Part shown: piece after piece, positions 1-4,493 of the stretch
How the letters are laid out: each line of letters starts with the position of its first letter
How positions within the stretch are numbered: position 1 is the stretch's first letter
From: Acidobacteriota bacterium
GTDB lineage: Bacteria; Acidobacteriota; Vicinamibacteria; Vicinamibacterales; 2-12-FULL-66-21
Direction of reading: 5' to 3'
Assembly (NCBI GenBank): GCA_020200195.1
Contig: JAIVJE010000321.1
Span: forward strand, 1 to 7,779
DNA length: 7,779 bases
Made by a program: the position numbers and the translations under genes
Notes under the pieces: model-generated
What the model was told of the DNA's origin: nothing
The model's input: the letters and a program-made list of their open reading frames with translations, nothing else
Database searches by the model: none

Positions 1-1
1 G

Positions 2-253
2 CTGTCGGGCGGCCATCAGCAGCTCGTGGCCATTGCCCGCGCGATCGCCGGGCGCCCGCCAATCCTCCTGGCTGACGAGCCGACGGGAAATCTCGACTCA
101 CGGAGCGGCGACGCACTCATGCAGATGCTGATGGAGCTGCACCGCGACGGCGCGACGGTCTGTCTGGCGACACACAATCCGCTGTATCTCGCGCAGGCAC
201 AGCGGCACATTTATCTGTTCGATGGTCGGGCCGTGAGCACGCCGGCGGCGTAG
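2..253 (+). CDS. ABC transporter ATP-binding protein, C-terminal part (MacB/LolD-like)
   Basis: This is the 3' end of an ATPase subunit that powers an ABC exporter or lipoprotein-releasing complex at the inner membrane. The 5' part lies outside the window; 83 codons remain, ending at TAG 251-253. The frame opens directly on the ABC signature, LSGGHQQLVAIARAI. Walker B follows as ILLADEPTGNLDS, with the catalytic Glu and the D-loop, and then the switch His in CLATHNP. The spacing and the EPTGNLDS wording match the MacB/LolD/FtsE branch of the superfamily. Walker A is not in view. Two positions of the signature differ from the usual LSGGQQQRVA: H for Q and L for R. A GTG at 26 could be mistaken for a start, but the conserved residues before it show the frame continues upstream. 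The substrate cannot be told from this fragment. The gene converges on the minus-strand cluster. Confidence 0.93.
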   Translation: MSGGHQQLVAIARAIAGRPPILLADEPTGNLDSRSGDALMQMLMELHRDGATVCLATHNPLYLAQAQRHIYLFDGRAVSTPAA

Positions 254-293
254 GGACTCAGGAGGGACATTCAGACCACGAGTATCCCTGCTG

Positions 294-319
294 TGTCCCG
301 CTTGAGTGTCCTGCTTGAG
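294..319. repeat. 13-bp tandem repeat, two copies, one mismatch
   Basis: TGTCCCGCTTGAG (294-306) is followed directly by TGTCCTGCTTGAG (307-319). They differ at one base. A degenerate third trace (CTCGAG near 328) may be chance. The repeat lies downstream of the ABC gene in non-coding DNA and no function is evident. Confidence 0.6.
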
Positions 320-349
320 TAGTCGCCTCTCGAGTGCCCCTCCGTCTCA

Positions 350-367
350 ACCGTGCGGGAGCACGGT
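350..367. terminator. Small perfect hairpin in the convergent gap
   Basis: ACCGTGC pairs with GCACGGT around a GGGA loop on the + strand (TCCC on the minus strand). The stem is 7 perfect base pairs. No T-run follows on either strand, so it is a weak terminator candidate. It may act as a backup to the hairpin at 375-404 or as a 3'-end stabiliser for either convergent transcript. Confidence 0.3.
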
Positions 368-374
368 AAGAAGA

Positions 375-404
375 GGCGGACCGGCGGAGGTCGACCGGCC
401 CGCC
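375..404 (-). terminator. Probable Rho-independent terminator of the minus-strand cluster
   Basis: Read on the minus strand, GGCGGGCCGG pairs with CCGGTCCGCC. That is 10 pairs, one of them G-U, with a 10-base loop. A pyrimidine tail TCTTCTTA follows. The hairpin begins 7 bases after the TGA of the secreted-protein gene, which is where an intrinsic terminator would sit. The tail has interrupted U's rather than a clean run, so termination may be partial. Confidence 0.5.
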
Positions 405-411
405 CTGCTGC

Positions 412-1131
412 TCAGCGAATTTCGGCCGAACAGCTACCCGCAACCTGACGGACGGAAGTCACACGGAGTGACTGCGCGTTCGCCTGATCGGCGCTGCCGC
501 GGCTGGCCATGGAACCCGTGGCGGGAGCCGGTGCGGTGCCGGTCGCGCTCGGCGCGCCTGTTCCCGTCGGCGTGCTCGGAGCCGCACCCGCCGTGCTGCC
601 GGAGCCCGGACGGCCGCCACCAACCAACGTTCCCCGGACCTCGACTCGGCTGTTCACGTACTTCTGGAGCTCGTCGCGCTGACCACCGATGAGCCGGTAT
701 GCCGCGGCCGTTGATGCGCTGGTCCCGGACGTGCCCGTGCCGACGCCCGCGGTTCCAGTCCCTGTGCCTGTCGGCGTTCCGGTTGGGGTGCCCGTCGCGG
801 GCGTCGCTGCCACGCTCGTGCCCGCAGTCGCGTCAGTCGCGCTGCCGATCTTCGCGTTGGTCAGAATGAACTGCCCCTCGCCTGCGCGCACGCCGGTCTG
901 TTCGCCCGTCGCCGCGCCCGTTGCCGGTGCAGCTGCGGTGCTGCTGGGTCGCGCCGCATCGGCCGGCTGCAGGCAGCCCGTTACCGTCACTTCACGCTGC
1001 TCGTTCTGACTGCCACGTGCGGGTTCCTGCTGACCTGCCGGCGGCTGCTGACCTGCCGGCGGCTGCCGCGCTCCGACGCTTCCTGCAAGGCCTACCGCGA
1101 ACATGGTCCCGAAAATTAACTGGCGTGTCAT
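412..1131 (-). CDS. Small secreted protein with VTGCL / VEVRGTL core and low-complexity insertions
   Basis: Predicted 239-residue exported protein of unknown function. The ATG at 1131 was chosen because GGAGG (1137-1141) lies 5 bases upstream; a TTG at 1143 overlaps that site and is unlikely. Residues 1-21 form a signal peptide ending at VGA, after MTRQLIFGTMFAVGLAGS. Two identical PPAGQQ hexapeptides follow (24-35). The likely folded core comes in pieces: VTVTGCLQ (48-55), QFILTNAKIG (87-96), YRLIGG plus ELQKYVNSRVEVRGTL (145-169) and LRVTSVRQVAGSC (222-234). These strand-like pieces resemble small acidobacterial secreted proteins of a DUF5818-like, OB-fold-like type; that likeness is recalled, not computed. 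Between them lie Thr/Gly/Ala/Pro stretches, notably TG repeats at about 111-141 and a second stretch at 170-216. Two cysteines, one in GCL and one near the C-terminus, could form a disulphide. It is the last gene of the minus-strand cluster, 80 bases after galK. Confidence 0.8.
   Translation of the reverse strand: MTRQLIFGTMFAVGLAGSVGARQPPAGQQPPAGQQEPARGSQNEQREVTVTGCLQPADAARPSSTAAAPATGAATGEQTGVRAGEGQFILTNAKIGSATDATAGTSVAATPATGTPTGTPTGTGTGTAGVGTGTSGTSASTAAAYRLIGGQRDELQKYVNSRVEVRGTLVGGGRPGSGSTAGAAPSTPTGTGAPSATGTAPAPATGSMASRGSADQANAQSLRVTSVRQVAGSCSAEIR
1027..1062. repeat. Perfect 18-bp tandem duplication inside the secreted-protein gene
   Basis: CTGCTGACCTGCCGGCGG occurs at 1027-1044 and again at 1045-1062 without a mismatch. 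On the minus strand it encodes the two PPAGQQ hexapeptides just after the signal peptide. The perfect identity points to a recent slippage duplication in a tolerant linker. Confidence 0.9.
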
Positions 1132-1136
1132 CAGAT

Positions 1137-1141
1137 CCTCC
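1137..1141 (-). promoter_or_regulatory. Strong ribosome-binding site GGAGG
   Basis: GGAGG sits 5 bases before the ATG at 1131. It is one of the best Shine-Dalgarno sequences in the window and decides the start against the in-frame TTG at 1143. It suggests this last gene of the cluster is translated independently of galK. Confidence 0.75.
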
Positions 1142-1163
1142 AACTGTTTCTCGCAGAGTCCGC

Positions 1164-1177
1164 TTGCAGATTTGCAA
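1164..1177. promoter_or_regulatory. Short inverted repeat upstream of the secreted-protein gene (possible operator)
   Basis: TTGCAGATTTGCAA has 5-base arms TTGCA/TGCAA around GATT. It lies about 33 bases before the ATG at 1131, in the only AT-leaning part of the 80-base gap after galK. The position suits an operator or an internal promoter, but the arms are short and no clear -10 box follows. Confidence 0.2.
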
Positions 1178-1211
1178 TGACTAGGCCACGAAAAACAGAT
1201 CAGCTCGGACG

Positions 1212-2306
1212 TTATCGCTCGGGCACGAGCACGCGCCCGGGATTTCCCGTCTGCAGACGGTATTGATCGAGGATCTCAGTTGACGCCGCCGCCACTCGCC
1301 CTTGCTCCGCCAGCACCACCACGGAACCGCCGAAGCCGCCACCAGTCAGACGCGCTCCGTATGTTCCTTGTACGCGACTCGCCAGTTCAGTCAGCAGATC
1401 GATCGCCGGCACCGTGATCTCGAAGTCTTCGCACATCGATTGATGGGATGCGACGAACAGTCGCCCCGCCGTCACCGCGTCGCCACGGCGGAGCGCGTCA
1501 ACCGTATCGAGCACCCGCTGGTTCTCCGTGACGACATGGCGGGCCCGGCGATCAAGTGGCGGAGGTAGCTCTGCAACCCGGTGGAGCTGTTCAGGTCCGA
1601 TGTCACGCAACTCCGGCACGCCCAGTCGCGCCGCCGCCTCCGCGCACTCGCGACGGCGGACCGCGTACTCGCCTCCGGCGTGGCGGTGGGAAATCCCAGA
1701 GTCCACGACAATCAGCCCGACGGACGGCGGGAGCGGTACGCGGGCGTATTCAAGGGTCCGGGTATCCAGAAACAGTGCCGACGACGTGTCCGCGAGGCTG
1801 CACGCCATCTGATCGAGGATGCCGACCGGCGCACCGACGAACTCGTTTTCCGCGAGCTGTGCCGCCCGCGCCAGCGCCACGTCGCCGAGCGGGAGGCCGA
1901 AGGCAGCGCGAATGGCTCTGCCGAATGCAATCTCGAGCGCGGCGCTCGAGGACAATCCGCTTCCAACCGGCACGGTGGACTCGACACGCGCCTCGAAGCC
2001 CCTCAACAGCCCGTGACTCGTGAGCGCCCACGTCATACCCTGAACGTAGTCGCCCCATCCCCCGCTCCGGCGCTCGTTCCCGAGCCGGTATTCGAGCGGT
2101 GAGGCGTCTGGATATTGCGCGCTCTCGACGTAGACGGTGCAGTCGGTCCGCGGTGCCAGCGTCACACGCGTCCGCTGCGGAATGGCGACCGGGAGGACGT
2201 AGCCGCCGTTATAGTCAGTGTGCTCGCCGATCAGGTTGACGCGGCCGGGCGCCTCGCCGAAAACGTGCCTCGTGCCAGCCGGCGATAATTCCGTCAGTGG
2301 CGCCAC
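1212..2306 (-). CDS. galK: Galactokinase (GHMP kinase family)
   Basis: Cytoplasmic enzyme of the Leloir pathway that phosphorylates galactose at C1 with ATP. It has 364 residues, close to typical bacterial GalK of about 380-390. The galactokinase signature GRVNLIGEHTDY is at 21-32, with the family's Arg (22) and sugar-contact Glu28, His29 and Asp31. The GHMP phosphate-binding motif VPVGSGLSSSAAL is at 112-124. GILDQ at 162-166 carries the catalytic base Asp165. The C-terminal glycine motif TGGGFGG is at 321-327. VVDSGISHRHAGGEY (200-214) is the usual galactose-side segment. The GTG start lies inside the 3' end of the hexosaminidase gene, giving a 13-base overlap, and no good ribosome-binding site is visible, so translational coupling is likely. 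Related GHMP enzymes that act on N-acetylgalactosamine share these motifs, so the true substrate could be GalNAc; the upstream hexosaminidase makes that worth testing. Confidence 0.93.
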   Translation of the reverse strand: MAPLTELSPAGTRHVFGEAPGRVNLIGEHTDYNGGYVLPVAIPQRTRVTLAPRTDCTVYVESAQYPDASPLEYRLGNERRSGGWGDYVQGMTWALTSHGLLRGFEARVESTVPVGSGLSSSAALEIAFGRAIRAAFGLPLGDVALARAAQLAENEFVGAPVGILDQMACSLADTSSALFLDTRTLEYARVPLPPSVGLIVVDSGISHRHAGGEYAVRRRECAEAAARLGVPELRDIGPEQLHRVAELPPPLDRRARHVVTENQRVLDTVDALRRGDAVTAGRLFVASHQSMCEDFEITVPAIDLLTELASRVQGTYGARLTGGGFGGSVVVLAEQGRVAAASTEILDQYRLQTGNPGRVLVPER

Positions 2307-3910
2307 GGCACGTCAGGCGACCTGTAGAAGTTCACGCCGAGTGCGGACCACCTTGCCGCATGCGCGGCGAGCCGTTCCCGGTATGCGCTCCACTCACGCC
2401 TCTCCGCCGGTGACCATCCGATCTCGGCCACGCCGGCCACTCTCGGAAACGCCAGATACTCCGCGTCGGCCATCGTCGCGATCGTCTCCGACCAGAGTGG
2501 CGCTTCGACTCCGAGGATCGCCGTTTCGGGGACGTCCTTCAGGAGCGTGGCGGGATCCCATGAGTACCCGGCCTCGACACCGATATACGCCGCCCAGTTG
2601 AGGCCGATCGGGGTACCGCGGTGGTACTTCATGTCGAGGTACACCTTGTTGGCGGGAGACAGAATCACTTTGGCACCTTTGGCGACAGCCGCCGCCGGAG
2701 TGGAATCGGGTCTCCAGTGCTGGACGATCGAGGTGGGCAGCAGGTTGACCGGCGAAATCTCGTCCCAGCCAATCATCTGCTTTCCGTGCGACCGGACGAT
2801 CCCCTGAACGCGCTCGATGAACTGCGCGTACTTCGGCGCGGTCAGCTTTTTCACTTCGTCCCCACCGACATGGAAATAGGGGCCGGGTGTCAGCCCCGAG
2901 ATCTCGCGGACCACATCGTCGATGAACCGGTAGGTCACGTCCTTGTCGACGCAGAACACACTGAAGCCGACCTCGATGCCGCTGTAGAGTGGCGGCGCGA
3001 CGCCATCACAGTTCAGCTCCGCATACGAGGCGAGCGCTGCGTTCGTGTGCCCCGGCATGTCGATCTCCGGCACGATCGTCAGGAACCGCTCCTGGCCGTA
3101 CTTGACGATGTTGGTGTAGCCATCCTGGGTAAAAAATCCTCCGGGACCTCCGCCCACTTCGGTTCGGCCGCCGTATTCGGTCAGCCGCGGCCATGACTTG
3201 ATCTCGATCCGCCATCCCTGGTCGTCGGCCAGGTGGAGATGCAGCCGGTTCATCTTGTACAGAGTCAGCAGGTCGATGTAGCGCTTCACATCGTCCACGT
3301 TCAGGAAATGGCGGGACACGTCGAGCATCGCTCCGCGCCAGGCGAACCGCGGCTGATCGGTGATCGTGGCGGCAGGTACGGTGATCGGCCAGTCCGCGTC
3401 GGGACGTACTGCCTCGTACTCAAGCCACGGCGGAAGCAGTTGCCGCAGTGTCTGCACGCCGTAGAACACCCCCGCGGCGGTGCGTCCGACGATCGTGACT
3501 GCTTCCGGAGTCACAGCCAGCTCGTACCCTTCGTCGCCGAGGGCCGTGTTCGCATCATTCACCAGGAGCGCGATGCTGCCGGCCGGTGCGGAACCGGTCA
3601 ACGCCTCGACGCGCAGCCGATCCGGGCCCGCGGCCGGGCCGATGAGATCCGAGAGGAACCGTCCGATCTCCAAGAGACGCGCGTTGCCTGGGGAGACGAC
3701 GATCGGCGTTTTCGAAGTCACCGGGAAGGGGCCGCCTTTACCTTCCGCTACTCTCGAGGGCGCGGGGATGAGCGTGAACAGCGGGGATACCAAAGTCCTG
3801 GACCCCGGCGCCGGCGCTGCACGCGCCGGCCTTTTCGCGCACGCGCCCACGCCGATCGTGGCGACAACCACTCCGGCGACAACCCATGCAATCTGTTTCA
3901 TGTTCCGCAT
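2294..3910 (-). CDS. Beta-N-acetylhexosaminidase, GH20 family, lipoprotein
   Basis: Removes terminal beta-linked GlcNAc or GalNAc from glycans by substrate-assisted catalysis. The start at 3910 gives 538 residues; ATG 3901, three codons later, is equally possible, and neither has a strong Shine-Dalgarno. The N-terminus is a lipoprotein signal: a hydrophobic stretch, then VGAC with Cys24, so the enzyme should be membrane-anchored outside the cytoplasm. A GH20b-type N-terminal domain spans about 45-180. The catalytic TIM barrel starts at RFAWRGAMLDVSRHF (about 188) with sugar-binding Arg192. The catalytic pair is Asp351-Glu352 in HVGGDEV. Also visible are His288 (MPGHT), Trp382 (GWDE), Trp399 (QHW), Tyr424/Asp426 (VYLD) and Trp473 (LWSE), the residues expected around the -1 site. 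The gene follows the DUF5946-like gene by 26 bases and overlaps galK. An open frame extends upstream to 4090, but it is basic and low-quality and lies in the neighbouring gene. Confidence 0.94.
   Translation of the reverse strand: MRNMKQIAWVVAGVVVATIGVGACAKRPARAAPAPGSRTLVSPLFTLIPAPSRVAEGKGGPFPVTSKTPIVVSPGNARLLEIGRFLSDLIGPAAGPDRLRVEALTGSAPAGSIALLVNDANTALGDEGYELAVTPEAVTIVGRTAAGVFYGVQTLRQLLPPWLEYEAVRPDADWPITVPAATITDQPRFAWRGAMLDVSRHFLNVDDVKRYIDLLTLYKMNRLHLHLADDQGWRIEIKSWPRLTEYGGRTEVGGGPGGFFTQDGYTNIVKYGQERFLTIVPEIDMPGHTNAALASYAELNCDGVAPPLYSGIEVGFSVFCVDKDVTYRFIDDVVREISGLTPGPYFHVGGDEVKKLTAPKYAQFIERVQGIVRSHGKQMIGWDEISPVNLLPTSIVQHWRPDSTPAAAVAKGAKVILSPANKVYLDMKYHRGTPIGLNWAAYIGVEAGYSWDPATLLKDVPETAILGVEAPLWSETIATMADAEYLAFPRVAGVAEIGWSPAERREWSAYRERLAAHAARWSALGVNFYRSPDVPWRH
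3810..3830. repeat. GC-rich palindrome with TGCAC loop, copy B
   Basis: Arms GCCGGCGC and GCGCCGGC (8 perfect pairs) flank the loop TGCAC; CTTTT follows on the + strand. The palindrome lies inside the hexosaminidase gene, in the variable linker just after the lipobox Cys. A related palindrome with the same loop occurs at 4742-4760. Confidence 0.7.
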
Positions 3911-3936
3911 TCTATCGTTTCGGTGCAGTTGTCTGA

Positions 3937-4455
3937 CTACACGCGTGTTTGCCCGTGGGGGCTCGCGTGACGTATGACGAGGGCGGCAATGTTGGCGTGA
4001 TAGGGCGTCCACGCCGCCCACACCTGACGCGCCCACCTGCGGACAGTGTCTGCGTGATCCTGAGGTGAAGCCGCGACCGCGACGTCCCAAACCGTGATGT
4101 GTCTGTCACTCTCCGGTGGGGGAAAATGCGGCCAGATCTCGATCGCGGCCGCCAGTCGCTGAAGCATCGGCGGCACGAGCGGCGGGTGGACGCCGCGATC
4201 CAGTACGAGGTGGAGTCCTGACAGGTGGATGCCCACCGACTTATCCGGGTGCGGTCCGCCTGCATGCTGCACGGCGTAGGTATCGACGGTCAGTTGATGG
4301 ACTTGGCCCCACAGCACGGCGTCGCTGTACTCGACGCCGAGCACTTCGGTGTAGACGCTCCAGCATTCCGCTGATGCGTGATAGTAGCCGTGGTATCCCA
4401 CGGTCGCGCTCATCGGCATCCCGAGGCCACAACCGGGGCACGTGCGTTCCTGCAA
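3937..4455 (-). CDS. DUF5946-like Cys/His-rich protein
   Basis: Predicted 172-residue cytoplasmic protein of unknown function. It has no signal peptide or membrane segment. I recognise the wording as that of the DUF5946 family, from memory and not from a search. It begins with CPGCG (Cys6, Cys9), followed by YHGYYHASAEC (His22, His26, Cys31). The best-conserved-looking block is GQVHQLTVDTYAVQHAGGPHP at about 50-70, then SVGIHLSGLHLVL. The C-terminal part is Trp-rich (WPHF, TVWDV, VWAAW). The paired Cys and clustered His suggest a metal site, probably zinc; this is inference. The start is TTG, since an in-frame TGA lies seven codons upstream with no better codon between, and the ATGs at residues 13 and 15 would lose CPGCG. 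GAGGAG lies 3 bases before the TTG. The gene sits 37 bases after the propeller gene and 26 before the hexosaminidase, so it is probably co-transcribed. Confidence 0.85.
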   Translation of the reverse strand: MQERTCPGCGLGMPMSATVGYHGYYHASAECWSVYTEVLGVEYSDAVLWGQVHQLTVDTYAVQHAGGPHPDKSVGIHLSGLHLVLDRGVHPPLVPPMLQRLAAAIEIWPHFPPPESDRHITVWDVAVAASPQDHADTVRRWARQVWAAWTPYHANIAALVIRHASPHGQTRV

Positions 4456-4458
4456 CGT

Positions 4459-4464
4459 CTCCTC
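4459..4464 (-). promoter_or_regulatory. Ribosome-binding site GAGGAG for a TTG start
   Basis: GAGGAG ends 3 bases before the TTG at 4455. It supports initiation at this rare codon, which keeps the CPGCG motif in the protein. The spacing is tight for a Shine-Dalgarno. Confidence 0.6.
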
Positions 4465-4466
4465 GT

Positions 4467-4493
4467 GGACCCCTCAGGATCCGGCCTGGGTCC
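4467..4493. other. Intercistronic hairpin
   Basis: On the minus strand, GGACC and then CAGG pair with CCTG and then GGTCC around a CCGGAT loop. That is 9 pairs with a 3-base bulge on the 3' side. The hairpin fills most of the gap between the propeller stop codon and the ribosome-binding site of the DUF5946-like gene. No T-run follows, so it is not an obvious terminator. It could be an RNA-processing or stability element that sets unequal expression of the two genes. Confidence 0.35.

Larger units (their letters stand above)
254..411. other. Convergent intergenic region
   Basis: These 158 bases separate the stop of the + strand ABC gene from the stop of the minus-strand secreted-protein gene. 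I see no plausible gene here. The stretch holds an imperfect 13-base tandem repeat (294-319), a perfect 7-base-pair hairpin (350-367) and a stronger GC-rich hairpin with a T-rich tail on the minus strand (375-404). For the + strand gene I see only weak pairings, for example GGGACA near 275 with TGTCCC near 297. No convincing + strand terminator with a T-run is visible. Confidence 0.6.

Noticed and set aside
709..801. Repetitive GTG/CCG-rich stretch considered as a CRISPR array or minisatellite
   Set aside because: There is no constant repeat with unique spacers. It is the codon-level image of a Thr-Gly dipeptide run in a protein.
1132..1143. TTG start at 1143 for the secreted-protein gene
   Set aside because: The TTG codon overlaps the GGAGG that serves the ATG at 1131, and the four extra residues add acidic charge before the signal peptide.
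1180..1211. Terminator directly after galK (CTGTTTTTCG on the minus strand)
   Set aside because: A T-run is present, but I found no stable stem immediately before it.
3233..3970. + strand open frames of 245 and 165 codons (3233-3970 and 3480-3977)
   Set aside because: They lie opposite the GH20 gene, whose catalytic motifs are on the minus strand, and they have no recognisable content.
3911..4090. N-terminal extension of the GH20 frame up to 4090
   Set aside because: It overlaps the DUF5946-like gene, is Arg-rich and featureless, and would bury the lipoprotein signal that begins at residue 1-4 of the chosen start.
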